In this document: positions 25,823 through 34,090 of the stretch, piece by piece
Numbering within the stretch: position 1 is the first letter of the stretch
Layout of the letters: every line of letters begins with the position of its first letter
The notes under the pieces: generated by a model
What the model was told of the DNA's origin: nothing
The model's input: the letters and a program-made list of their open reading frames with translations, nothing else
Databases searched by the model: none
Program-made: the position numbers and the translations under genes
Source of the DNA: an uncultured Acetobacteraceae bacterium
GTDB taxonomy: Bacteria > Pseudomonadota > Alphaproteobacteria > Acetobacterales > Acetobacteraceae
DNA length: 64,000 nucleotides
Direction of reading: 5' to 3'
Assembly: GCA_903924985.1 (NCBI GenBank)
Contig: CAIYDT010000050.1
Coordinates: 1 to 64,000, forward strand

Positions 25823-26500
25823 ATGGGTGCCACAGGCAGCTTTCCGGTCGATCTGGTGCTGTTGGGTATGGTCGCGGCCTTTCTGGTCCTGCGTCTACGC
25901 GGAATCCTGGGCAAGCGCACGGGGTTCGAGCGCCCGCCCATGCCGCAACAACCGCCTCAGGCGGCCCCGGCCGCTTCCGGCCCCATCATCGAGGGACGGG
26001 CGGAACCAGCGCCGCCACCCAGCAAAGCCGCCGTCATCCCCGACCCCGCCAGCCCCGCGGGCCAGGTTCTGGCAGCGATGCGAGGCATTGACCGGGGATT
26101 CGACCCGGCTGGATTCTTGGTGGGGGCTGAAAGGGCCTTCCGCATGATCGTCGCGGGCTTCGCCGCCGGGGACCGCGCCACGTTGCGCAAGCTGCTGGCC
26201 GACGACACCTACGGCGCGTTCGAGCACGCCATCACGGCCCGCGAAACCGCCGGCCACACCCAGATCAGCGAGATCAAAGCCATCGAGAACATGGCGATCG
26301 AGGCCGCCGCCCTGCGCGGCAGCGTAGCCGACGTCACCGTGCGCATCGTATCCGATCAGGTCAGCCTGACCCGCGACAAAAACGGCGTCATCGTGGTCGG
26401 GGCCGAGGCAGTAACCGAAATCACCGACCTCTGGACGTTCGAGCGCGACTTGCGCCAGCCCGACCCGACCTGGCGTCTGGTGGCCGCCCGCAGCGCCTGA
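25823..26500 (+). CDS. Tim44/TimA-domain protein
   Basis: A 225-residue protein with an N-terminal transmembrane helix (residues 8-24, DLVLLGMVAAFLVLRL), a Pro/Ala-rich linker to about residue 75, and a C-terminal Tim44-like domain (GFDPAGFLVGAERAFRMIV, then DLWTFERDL near the end). Alphaproteobacterial TimA is the ancestor of mitochondrial Tim44 and is anchored in the inner membrane. AGGAG precedes the ATG. Its position beside secB fits a link with protein export or membrane biogenesis. The gene that follows starts 2 bp after this stop. Confidence 0.9.
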   Translation: MGATGSFPVDLVLLGMVAAFLVLRLRGILGKRTGFERPPMPQQPPQAAPAASGPIIEGRAEPAPPPSKAAVIPDPASPAGQVLAAMRGIDRGFDPAGFLVGAERAFRMIVAGFAAGDRATLRKLLADDTYGAFEHAITARETAGHTQISEIKAIENMAIEAAALRGSVADVTVRIVSDQVSLTRDKNGVIVVGAEAVTEITDLWTFERDLRQPDPTWRLVAARSA

Positions 26501-26501
26501 G

Positions 26502-27290
26502 ATGCCTTCTTCCGTAAAGCCCCCCCCCGGAAAAATCAGAGTCGCGCTGTTCGTGACCTGCCTGGTGGATCTGCACCGCCCGACCGTGGGATTCGCCGCG
26601 ATCAAACTGCTGGAGGACGCCGGCTGCCGGGTCGAAGTGCCCCGCGCCCAGACCTGCTGCGGCCAGCCGGCGTATAACTCTGGGGACCGCCGCACCGCGC
26701 GCGATCTGGCGCAGGGCATCCTGGATGCCTTCGGGGGCTACGACTACGTGGTGGTGCCCTCAGGCTCCTGTGGCGGGATGATCAAGCATCACGTGCCGCA
26801 TCTGTTCGACGACGACCCCAACCAGCGTGCCCGAGCGGACGCTTTGGCCGCCAAGACCTACGAAATCGTTAGTTTTTTGACCGACGTGCTGAAGGTCGAC
26901 TCCCTGCCCGCTATCCGCGTGGATGGAACGGTGACCTACCACGACAGCTGCGCGGGGTTGCGGGAACTGGGGATCAAGCAGCAGCCGCGCATGCTGCTGG
27001 AGTCCGTCGGTGCTACCGTGGTGGAGATGAAGGAACCCGAGATCTGCTGCGGCTTCGGCGGCACCTTCTGCGTCAAATACCCCGAGATTTCGGTCCGGAT
27101 GGTGTCGGACAAGACCGCCGACATCGCCTCGACCGGCGCTGCGACGGTCCTGGCCGGCGACCTCGGCTGCCTGCTGAACATCGCCGGGCGCTTGCAGCGG
27201 GAGGGTTCCCCCGTGCATGCGCGGCATGTGATCGAGGTTCTGGCGGGGATGACTGGGCAGGTACCGCCGATCGGAGAAGCCGGAGGCTGA
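26502..27290 (+). CDS. (Fe-S)-binding protein, LutA/GlpC-like with two CCG motifs
   Basis: A 262-residue protein with two cysteine-rich CCG domains, TCCGQPAYNSGD near residue 51 and EICCGFGGTFCVKYPE near residue 182, and a GSCGG motif near residue 88. This is the pattern of LutA/YkgE, a subunit of the LutABC lactate-utilisation complex, and of related oxidoreductase subunits. The partners LutB and LutC do not follow; the next gene is more than 300 bp away and unrelated. It may act with subunits encoded elsewhere. The start 2 bp after the Tim44 gene suggests co-transcription, although in most relatives that slot is occupied by mltA. Confidence 0.88.
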   Translation: MPSSVKPPPGKIRVALFVTCLVDLHRPTVGFAAIKLLEDAGCRVEVPRAQTCCGQPAYNSGDRRTARDLAQGILDAFGGYDYVVVPSGSCGGMIKHHVPHLFDDDPNQRARADALAAKTYEIVSFLTDVLKVDSLPAIRVDGTVTYHDSCAGLRELGIKQQPRMLLESVGATVVEMKEPEICCGFGGTFCVKYPEISVRMVSDKTADIASTGAATVLAGDLGCLLNIAGRLQREGSPVHARHVIEVLAGMTGQVPPIGEAGG

Positions 27291-27633
27291 GCTGGATGCG
27301 GCGCGAGCCCAAGGCGCGGATCATACCGTTCTGTTTCCGATCGATAATACCTTCGCAGAAATTCGGGCGGTAGCGCCGAAGGCGTACCCAGCCGATCCCC
27401 GCCAATATCCTGCTGGTGAAGTACGTTGCCGTGATGGGATTCAATGACGGGCTATAGGTCGACTGAGGCCTGAAGGGCGAACGTCACATCCACGAACCGA
27501 AAGTGCGTATCTCGATGGAGGCGATGTTCGCGCTACGCGAGGTCGGAAAAATGCTGCTGCCAATGCCGCGGGCTTGCCTCGCGTCGCGCGACCGCTTTGA
27601 ATGCCCCGACATCCAACTATCGAGGAAACGCAG
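27291..27633. other. Intergenic stretch, possible remnants only
   Basis: About 340 bases without a recognisable gene. Short open pieces read as LDAARAQGADHTVLFPIDN at 27293-27350 and, in another frame around 27470-27560, as GERHIHEPKVRISMEA. They look like protein-coding remnants but I cannot assign them to a family. GC and codon pattern are coding-like, so a decayed gene is plausible. Confidence 0.35.
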
Positions 27634-28389
27634 ATGCCGCGACTAGCGGGAAAGATCGCCTGGGTGACCGGCGCCGGCAGCGGCATCGGGGAGGCCGCGG
27701 CTCTGGCGCTCGCCGATGAGGGCGCGACCGTCATCCTGACCGGCCGCACGGCGTCCAAGCTGGAAAGCGTGGCGAAACGCATCCCGCAAGGCGGCGCGCA
27801 CGTTGTCCCCGCCGACCTGACCGACAAAGAGCAGGTCGCGAAAGTCGGCGACTACATCCGGGAAAAATTCAACCGCCTGGACATTCTGATCAATAACGCC
27901 GGAGTGAACATCGTCAACCGGCACTGGGACAAGCTGACGCCCGAGGGGATCGACACGCTGATCCAAGGCAACCTGGTCGGCGCTTTGTATTGCGTCACGG
28001 TCGCGCTGCCCTTCATGCGGACGCAGCAGGATGGGGTGATCATCCACACCGCCTCCATGGCCGGGCGGTTCATCGGCGGGGTCTCTGGGCCGATCTACGT
28101 CACTGCCAAGCACGGCATCGTCGCCATGAGCCACGGGCTGAACATGCAGGAATGCATCAACGGCATCCGCTCCACGGTGTTTCTGCCCGGTGAGGTGGCG
28201 ACGCCGATCCTGGACCAACGGCCCAACCCCGTGGGACCGGAGGTGCGTGCCAAAATGGTGCAGCCCGCCGATTGCGGCGATCTGATCCGCTACATCGCCT
28301 GCCTGCCGCGGCACGTGGTGATGAACGAGGTGCATCTGGCGCCCACCGCCAATCGCGGCTACCTCGCCGCCATAACACGTCAGCTTTAA
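27634..28389 (+). CDS. SDR-family NAD(P)-dependent oxidoreductase
   Basis: A 251-residue classical short-chain dehydrogenase. The cofactor loop is TGAGSGIGE near residue 11, NNAG lies near residue 87, and the catalytic Ser/Tyr/Lys group sits in HTASMAG and YVTAKHG. GAGGAAA stands 6 bases before the ATG at 27634, so this start is preferred over an ATG 33 bases earlier. It is followed at 12 bp by a hydroxyacid dehydrogenase on the same strand. The substrate is unknown; a hydroxy or keto acid intermediate shared with the neighbour is a reasonable guess. Confidence 0.9.
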   Translation: MPRLAGKIAWVTGAGSGIGEAAALALADEGATVILTGRTASKLESVAKRIPQGGAHVVPADLTDKEQVAKVGDYIREKFNRLDILINNAGVNIVNRHWDKLTPEGIDTLIQGNLVGALYCVTVALPFMRTQQDGVIIHTASMAGRFIGGVSGPIYVTAKHGIVAMSHGLNMQECINGIRSTVFLPGEVATPILDQRPNPVGPEVRAKMVQPADCGDLIRYIACLPRHVVMNEVHLAPTANRGYLAAITRQL

Positions 28390-28401
28390 GGATTTTTCGC
28401 C

Positions 28402-29382
28402 ATGGCCACCAACAAACGCAAAGTTCTGCTGCCGCACACGATGGGCAAGCAGGGTATTGCCCTGATTCAGGCACGCGAGGATATCGAGACGGCGATCTAT
28501 CCGGCGGGCATCAAGCAGGCGGATTTTCTGCCGCTGCTGTCCGATTGCGCCGGCATCGCGCTGTCGGGCACGCCGTATAAGCAGACTGAGATGGACGCCT
28601 CGCCGGCCATGCAGGTGGTGGCGCGCATTGGGGTTGGTTACGATGCGGTAGAAGTTCCGGCGCTGACAGCGCGCAAAGTACCTTTGATGGTGGCGGGCAG
28701 CGCAAACTCCACGTCGGTGGCCGAGCAGGCATTTCATTTCATTATCGCGCTGGCGAAGCGAAACCATCAGATGGATCGGCTGGTGAAGGACGACAAGTGG
28801 AACGACCGGCATGCCGCGCCGCCGATGGAGATCTCTGGTAAAACGGTGATTATTGTCGGGTTCGGGCGAATTGGGACGCGGTCGGCGCGGCGCTGCCTCG
28901 CGTTCGACATGGATGTGAAGATTTACGATCCCTATGTGGATCAGGCTTCCATCGTCGCCGCGGGCTGCACCCCGGTGGCAGATTTGGACGCCGAGCTGCC
29001 GAATGCGGATTTCGTATCGATCCATTGTCCGAAGAGTCCGGCAACGGTCGGCATGTTCAATGCGGCCCGTTTGGCGCGCATGAAGAAGGGTGCCTACCTC
29101 GTGAACACCGCGCGTGGCGGGATTGTCGATGAGGCGGACCTTTATGCCGCGCTGACCTCCGGTCATCTGGGCGGCGCCGGGCTGGACGTGTTCGATCTGG
29201 AGCCGACGCCGGTCAATAATCCGCTGTTGAAGCTTGGCAATGTCATTGCGTCTCCGCACATGGCCGGGGTGACCGTGGAATCAATCCAGGGTATGGCCGT
29301 GGTGACGGCACAGAACATCCTGGGCGTGCTGGACGGCCAGCCCAACGCGGATAATGCGATCAACCCTGAAGTGTTCGGTTAA
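28402..29382 (+). CDS. D-2-hydroxyacid dehydrogenase (phosphoglycerate dehydrogenase-like)
   Basis: A 326-residue NAD-dependent 2-hydroxyacid dehydrogenase. The Rossmann motif GFGRIGTRSARR lies near residue 153. The catalytic arginine is in VNTARGG and the catalytic histidine in ASPHMAGVT near residue 290. It lacks the regulatory ACT domain of full-length SerA, so it is more likely a catabolic or glyoxylate/hydroxypyruvate-type reductase. It appears to be in operon with the preceding SDR. Confidence 0.9.
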   Translation: MATNKRKVLLPHTMGKQGIALIQAREDIETAIYPAGIKQADFLPLLSDCAGIALSGTPYKQTEMDASPAMQVVARIGVGYDAVEVPALTARKVPLMVAGSANSTSVAEQAFHFIIALAKRNHQMDRLVKDDKWNDRHAAPPMEISGKTVIIVGFGRIGTRSARRCLAFDMDVKIYDPYVDQASIVAAGCTPVADLDAELPNADFVSIHCPKSPATVGMFNAARLARMKKGAYLVNTARGGIVDEADLYAALTSGHLGGAGLDVFDLEPTPVNNPLLKLGNVIASPHMAGVTVESIQGMAVVTAQNILGVLDGQPNADNAINPEVFG

Positions 29383-29464
29383 CTTTGTCGTCACGGCAGG
29401 CGAAGGCCCGCCATCCACGTCTTACGGTACCAGCGCACCCATTGTCGTTCACCGGAGCCAACCC

Positions 29465-30040
29465 ATGCCCCAGCCCGACCATATCTCCAAGCTCGGCGTC
29501 CCCGATCCGGGGACGCTGGACGACGATTTGCAAGTCCTCTGGCGGAAATGCGTGGAGAAGCTGGGGTTCGTGCCGAACGTGTTCAGCACCTACAGCCTGA
29601 AGCCAAAACGGCTGCGCAACTTCATGGCGATGTACAACGAGATCATGCTGTCGGAATCCGGCCTGTCGAAGCTGGAGCGGGAGATGATCGCGGTCGTCGT
29701 GTCCTCGGCCAATCGTTGCTACTATTGCCTGGTGGCGCATGGCGCGGCGGTGCGGCAGTTGTCGGGCGACCCCGAGTTGGGAGAGATGATGGCACTGAAC
29801 TACCGCGTCGCTCGGTTGGACGACCGACAGCGGGCGATGCTCGATTATGCCTGGAAGATGACGACGACACCGAACTTGGTGGAGGACGCAGACCGGGATG
29901 GGCTACGTGCGGTGGGGCTGATGAACGACGATATTTTCGATTTGTCGGAGACCGTGGCGTTCTTTAATCTGTCCAACAGGATGGCATCCGCGTCGGACAT
30001 GATGCCGAACCGGGAGTACCATAAAACAGTGAGAAGCTGA
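29465..30040 (+). CDS. Peroxidase-related carboxymuconolactone decarboxylase-like protein
   Basis: A 191-residue AhpD-like protein. The core motif is EREMIAVVVSSANRCYYCLV followed by AHGAA, giving the E-x(11)-CxxC-x3-H signature of the alkylhydroperoxidase D/CMD fold. This subgroup is usually called uncharacterised peroxidase-related enzyme. The two cysteines would form a redox disulfide. The chosen ATG begins the conserved part; the frame stays open upstream into the preceding gene's 3' end. Role inferred: peroxide or disulfide chemistry in the nearby catabolic functions. Confidence 0.87.
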   Translation: MPQPDHISKLGVPDPGTLDDDLQVLWRKCVEKLGFVPNVFSTYSLKPKRLRNFMAMYNEIMLSESGLSKLEREMIAVVVSSANRCYYCLVAHGAAVRQLSGDPELGEMMALNYRVARLDDRQRAMLDYAWKMTTTPNLVEDADRDGLRAVGLMNDDIFDLSETVAFFNLSNRMASASDMMPNREYHKTVRS

Positions 30041-30297
30041 AGACACCAGGACGTCGCAGATTTCTGACCAGTTTATCGTTTGCCCTCGTATTGCCGTTTC
30101 CCGCCTGGGCTGACGATAGCCGAATGGAACACTCGATCGGATCGCGGGATGCGAAAGTCCTGGTGACCGAGTTCTTATCACTGAACTGTCCGCATTGCGC
30201 GAGGTTCGCGCAACAGGTCCTGCCTGAGATCAAGAAGAACCTGATCGACACCGGCTGGGTTCGCCTGATCTTGCGGGACTACCGTTCCGCCCCCTGA
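30037..30297 (+). pseudogene. Truncated DsbA-like thiol oxidoreductase
   Basis: The reading frame gives a twin-arginine-like or Sec signal region (RRRFLTSLSFALVLP, then PAWADD) followed by VLVTEFLSLNCPHCARFAQ with the CPHC redox motif of DsbA-type periplasmic disulfide oxidoreductases. It ends after only about 85 residues with VRLILRDYRSAP and a stop, whereas the family needs a further 110 residues including the helical insertion and cis-Pro loop. No ATG start is present in frame; only CTG or TTG codons are available. The 3' boundary coincides with the end of the opposing MaoC-SDR gene, so a deletion probably joined them. Confidence 0.65.
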
Positions 30298-31667
30298 ACC
30301 TCCCGCACGACCGGCAGCATCGTCGTCAGCGCGTCATCGGTCGCCACACGGGCCAGGGTCGCCGTCTGATCCGTCAGCATGCGCGGCAGGCGGCGGCCGA
30401 TCACCAACGGAAACCCCTCGGTCGCGCTCATTTCCTCACACAGGATTTCGCCGGCGGCTTTGATCATCGCGTATTCGGTCATGTCACGCGGGCGGCTGGG
30501 TTCGACGAAGACGGACGATGGGTAGAACGCCACCCGCAACCCCGGCAACGCCAGACACAGATCGTGGAACGATCCCAAATACGCGCGGGCGAATTCCGCG
30601 AACACGCGGGCATCGAACAGCGCCGCCTTCTGGCGATAAATGCGGGGGGAGGCGAAATGATACAGATGCGTCACACTATCCACCGGAACACCGGTGTCTT
30701 GCATCATGTCGTAACGCAGCGCCGAGCAAACCGGCGAACCAGCGAACCCGTTGATCTCCGTGACCAGCGCATCGGCGTCTTCCCGGCCCAGCGCGTAGGT
30801 CACGATCACCCGAGCCCCTCCGGCGGCCAAAATTCGAGCCGTCAGGGCACCCAACCCGCGCGACCCGCCAGTCACCAGCGCTGTGGCCCCGGCAAAGCTG
30901 CCGGCTTCTACCAGCGGGGCGACCTCGGCCATGGACGGCTGAGCCACCGCCTCCCGCCGAGCGAACGCGATGACAGTGCCGGTTATGCCGGAGCCGGCGA
31001 CGGACATCCGGACCAGGCGGGTGCGGACGTTAGCCATGGTGACGTGGAAGCCCAGGCCGGGGCGCGGGCTCACCGGGGCAACCGCGACTTCCAGCGAGCC
31101 GTAGACCGAGTGCTGGCCGGGAAACAGCATTCCCACCAGACGCGACGACAGCGCAATGGCGCCGACGCGGCGGGCGCCCAGCGCGCGCGATGCCTCAGGG
31201 AACATGTCTTCCGATCCCTCGGGGTCCATCCAGCCTGATTGTTTCGCCATCATGGCCAGCTCGGGCACGTTCGCCAACCGCCCCTGCGTCACAACGGCCG
31301 GCTGGTCCATCGCGCCTGCCTCGACCGGCTCGGCGACACCCAACCCGATCGTCACCGTGGTGGTATCGACGCCGGCCGCGGACACGATGGCCTCGATCGC
31401 GTCATCCGATGCGCGCACCACTCGGATCTCGGTCAGCGCGTTCAGATAGACGAACTTGTTGAACACCGCCTGGACCGACGCCACTGCGCCTTTCACCACC
31501 CCGTCCCGGATCAGCGTATCCAGCGTCCACAGCGTCAGGTGCACGCCATGCACGACCGGCGCACCGGCCTGGGTGCGCCGAGCGGCGACGGGGTCCAGGT
31601 GCATGGGGTTCCAGTCGCCGGACAGGCGGGCGAAGCGTTCCTGATCCTGCTCCGTGAACCGGCGCAT
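30279..31667 (-). CDS. MaoC-type hydratase fused to an SDR-type reductase
   Basis: A 462-residue bidomain protein. Residues 1-115 are a hot-dog MaoC hydratase domain starting FTEQDQERFARLSGDWNPMH, with the catalytic Asp/His in GDWNPMHLDP. A middle segment resembles a second degenerate hot-dog unit. Residues 255-450 form a short-chain dehydrogenase domain with the cofactor loop ALVTGGSRGLGALTA and a YAMIKAAGE stretch that supplies Tyr and Lys. The pair of activities recalls the hydratase and 3-hydroxyacyl dehydrogenase steps of beta-oxidation, or the reverse reductase/dehydratase steps in fatty acid or polyketide synthesis. It is next to a free MaoC gene on the same strand (7 bp gap). Confidence 0.85.
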   Translation of the reverse strand: MRRFTEQDQERFARLSGDWNPMHLDPVAARRTQAGAPVVHGVHLTLWTLDTLIRDGVVKGAVASVQAVFNKFVYLNALTEIRVVRASDDAIEAIVSAAGVDTTTVTIGLGVAEPVEAGAMDQPAVVTQGRLANVPELAMMAKQSGWMDPEGSEDMFPEASRALGARRVGAIALSSRLVGMLFPGQHSVYGSLEVAVAPVSPRPGLGFHVTMANVRTRLVRMSVAGSGITGTVIAFARREAVAQPSMAEVAPLVEAGSFAGATALVTGGSRGLGALTARILAAGGARVIVTYALGREDADALVTEINGFAGSPVCSALRYDMMQDTGVPVDSVTHLYHFASPRIYRQKAALFDARVFAEFARAYLGSFHDLCLALPGLRVAFYPSSVFVEPSRPRDMTEYAMIKAAGEILCEEMSATEGFPLVIGRRLPRMLTDQTATLARVATDDALTTMLPVVREVQGAER

Positions 31668-31674
31668 CGTGGCC

Positions 31675-32139
31675 TCAATCCGCGTTACGACACTTGATCA
31701 TCCGCAGGGGGGTGTAAACCAGCGCCACCGTCCCGTCCTGCTTGACCACCTTGTTGCGGGTTCTGACCAGCCCGCGACCGGGGCGGTTCTTGGACAGGCG
31801 GGCCTCGATGACCTCGCATTCCACGTGGATGGTGTCGCCGGCGAAGACAGGGGCTTTCACGTCGAGTTCCATGTGCAGGAAGGCGAAGCCGGTGTGCTGC
31901 ATGGTGGCTTGCACCAGCAGGCCCTCGGCGAAGCAGTAGCCCAGGGCACCGGGGGCGATGCGCTGCTTGATGTCGCTTTCTTCGCGCAGAAATTCGATGT
32001 TGGTGAACAGCACTTCCACCATGCCGGTGGCATTGACGAAGTTGGTGATGTCCGCCTCGGTCACGGTGCGGCCGATGGTCTTGAAGACGCGGCCGACCGG
32101 CAGGTCCTCGTAGTACATGCCCAGTCCGACGGTTTCCAT
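31675..32139 (-). CDS. MaoC-family dehydratase
   Basis: A 154-residue single hot-dog protein with the MaoC pattern: MYYEDLPVGRVF near the start, GRTVTEADITNFVNATG, and an IAPGALGYCFAEGLLVQ helix. Related enzymes hydrate enoyl-CoA or mesaconyl/methylmalyl-CoA. The usual D-x4-H catalytic dyad is not obvious (VNATGMVEVLF stands in that place), so the catalytic function is uncertain. It is the first gene of a pair with the MaoC-SDR fusion. Confidence 0.87.
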   Translation of the reverse strand: METVGLGMYYEDLPVGRVFKTIGRTVTEADITNFVNATGMVEVLFTNIEFLREESDIKQRIAPGALGYCFAEGLLVQATMQHTGFAFLHMELDVKAPVFAGDTIHVECEVIEARLSKNRPGRGLVRTRNKVVKQDGTVALVYTPLRMIKCRNAD

Positions 32140-32155
32140 GCGCTGCCTCCTTGGA

Positions 32156-32542
32156 TCAGTTGTCTTTCTTCATCACAGTGAAGTGCAAACCGCAGTCGCC
32201 ATTGGTTATATCGCCCTCAATGCGACTGCCGGCCCGCTTGCCGATCAGGGTGATGCCCGGCGCCTGCCCACGCACGACATCGTCGGACCCGATCTCAGCG
32301 TCCACCCATGTCTTGCCATCCCAGCGGTACTGGAACTTGTCGTCCCACACCTGCAGCGTCACCAACCCCGGATGCGGGCAAGCTCGGCTTTCCGCCTGAA
32401 ACCGCGTGGAGGTACCGCGCCAGATCCCGGCCGACGACTCTTCCGGCGGCTTGGGCGGCGTGGGCGGCGGCGGCGGCGGCGCGCCACAGGCAACCGGCAG
32501 CAACGACAGGGCAAGGAGCAGCGTAAGGCGAGCGGTGGTCAT
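32156..32542 (-). CDS. Small proline-rich lipoprotein, function unknown
   Basis: A 128-residue protein with a lipoprotein-type signal peptide: TTARLTLLLALSLLPVACG, in which Cys19 would be lipidated (the lipobox is slightly atypical, PVAC). A proline run (APPPPPPTPPKPP) follows, then a small beta-rich domain containing WDDKFQYRWDGKTW and ending in FTVMKKDN. Probably exposed on the periplasmic face of the membrane. The long open frame that continues upstream crosses the divergent MFS gene and is not real. No function can be named. Confidence 0.8.
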   Translation of the reverse strand: MTTARLTLLLALSLLPVACGAPPPPPPTPPKPPEESSAGIWRGTSTRFQAESRACPHPGLVTLQVWDDKFQYRWDGKTWVDAEIGSDDVVRGQAPGITLIGKRAGSRIEGDITNGDCGLHFTVMKKDN

Positions 32543-32695
32543 GTGACTCCGGCGTGTTGCGATCGACAGCCCGTCATGGGTCCGAGCGGGCGGCTTGGCA
32601 ACCCGCTCGCACTTGCCCCTTGGTGAAATTGCCGTAAGAAACAGGAAACGAACCGCGGGGAACCAGCCCCCCGCACCAAGGGGAGACGCCAAGAC

Positions 32696-34090
32696 ATGTT
32701 CCGCCGACTGGACGATGCCAAAACCCTGACTATCAACCAGATGAAGATCGTCACCGCCGCTATCGTTGGCGATATGCTGGAGTTCTTCGACTACTACCTC
32801 ATTGCCTTCGTGCTGGCCTTCATCATCAAGCCCTGGCACCTGACCTTCGGGGAATCGGCTATCATCCTGACGTCCTCCGGCGTCGGCGCCATCCTGGGGG
32901 CCGCCATCTGGGGGCGCATCGCCGACGTGATGGGGCGCCGCTATGTGTTCATCGCGACGGTGCTGAATTTCTCCCTGGCCAGCGGGCTGCTGTATTTCAC
33001 GCCCGATAACGGCTGGATCTACCTGTCGGTGATGCGGTTCTTCGTCGGCTTCGGGGTCGGCGGGCTGTATTGCGTGGACCTGCCGCTGGTGCAGGAGTTC
33101 GTGCCGGCGCGCATGCGGGGCTTCATCGGCGGGCTTGTCACCGTCTTCATCCCGTTGGGAGTGATAATTTCCTCGGCGTTGGCGGCGTTCGTCACCGACT
33201 CCGTCGGCTGGCGCGGGTTGTTCGTGATCGGGCTGCTGCCGGCGGCGTTTACCCTCGTCATCCGGGCCTGGGTGCCGGAATCGCCGCATTGGCTCATGAG
33301 CCAGGGACGCAAGGAGGAAGCGCGCAAGGCGCTGGCCTGGGCGTTGCGGATCGCGCCGGAATCCCTGCCTTTGCCCGACCACGCGCCGAAGCAGGAAACC
33401 GCCGCCTGGTCGGAGATTTTCAAATATCCCAAGAGCGTCGCCGTGTCCTGGATGGCCAGCATCGGGGCGCAGACGGCGTCCTATGGCATCGGCCTCTGGG
33501 CGCCGACCTTGTTCGTGCTGCAACTCGGGTGCACCCCGGCCTACGCGGCTTTCCTGTTCTTGTGGGTGAAGCTGGCCGGCATCTTCGGGCGCATCACCTT
33601 CGCATTTCTGTCCGATTTTATGGGGCGGCGGCGGTCGGGCATGCTGTGCGGCTTCGGGGCGGCGATTTGCGTCTTCATCGCCGGGCTGGCGCACAACGAA
33701 ATGATCGGCGGGATGTCCGTGCTGTGGCTGATGATCGTCATCGGGGACTTCTTCTACGATGGCGGCTTCGCGGTGATCGGGCCCTACATGGCGGAGGTCT
33801 GGCCGACCCGGCTGCGCACCACCGGCATGGGGTCCGCCTATGGGTTTGGCGGCATCGGCAAGATCATCGGCCCCCTCGGCCTGGCACTGATCGTAGGCAC
33901 GTCGGACATCGTGACGCCCAAAGCGACACTGGATGCCATTGTCCCATCCTTCATGTATTTCACCGCCTGGTTGGTGCTGTGCGGCTGCGCCTTCCTGTTC
34001 TTTGGATTCGAAACCGGCAAACAATCGATCTCCGCGATCGACAGCGAACTGGGCGAGCCCGCTCCAGCCGCCGCGGGGAGCCGCCAATGA
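32696..34090 (+). CDS. MFS transporter, metabolite:H+ symporter type
   Basis: A 464-residue permease with twelve predicted helices. It starts with VGDMLEFFDYYLIAFVLAF (an FDxY motif as in aromatic acid and metabolite symporters), has the loop 2-3 motif GRIADVMGRRYVF, and PESPHWLMSQGRKEEAR between helices 6 and 7. It probably imports an organic acid or aromatic acid that is processed by the two genes that follow. Its stop overlaps the start of the oxygenase-like gene (ATGA). Confidence 0.9.
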   Translation: MFRRLDDAKTLTINQMKIVTAAIVGDMLEFFDYYLIAFVLAFIIKPWHLTFGESAIILTSSGVGAILGAAIWGRIADVMGRRYVFIATVLNFSLASGLLYFTPDNGWIYLSVMRFFVGFGVGGLYCVDLPLVQEFVPARMRGFIGGLVTVFIPLGVIISSALAAFVTDSVGWRGLFVIGLLPAAFTLVIRAWVPESPHWLMSQGRKEEARKALAWALRIAPESLPLPDHAPKQETAAWSEIFKYPKSVAVSWMASIGAQTASYGIGLWAPTLFVLQLGCTPAYAAFLFLWVKLAGIFGRITFAFLSDFMGRRRSGMLCGFGAAICVFIAGLAHNEMIGGMSVLWLMIVIGDFFYDGGFAVIGPYMAEVWPTRLRTTGMGSAYGFGGIGKIIGPLGLALIVGTSDIVTPKATLDAIVPSFMYFTAWLVLCGCAFLFFGFETGKQSISAIDSELGEPAPAAAGSRQ

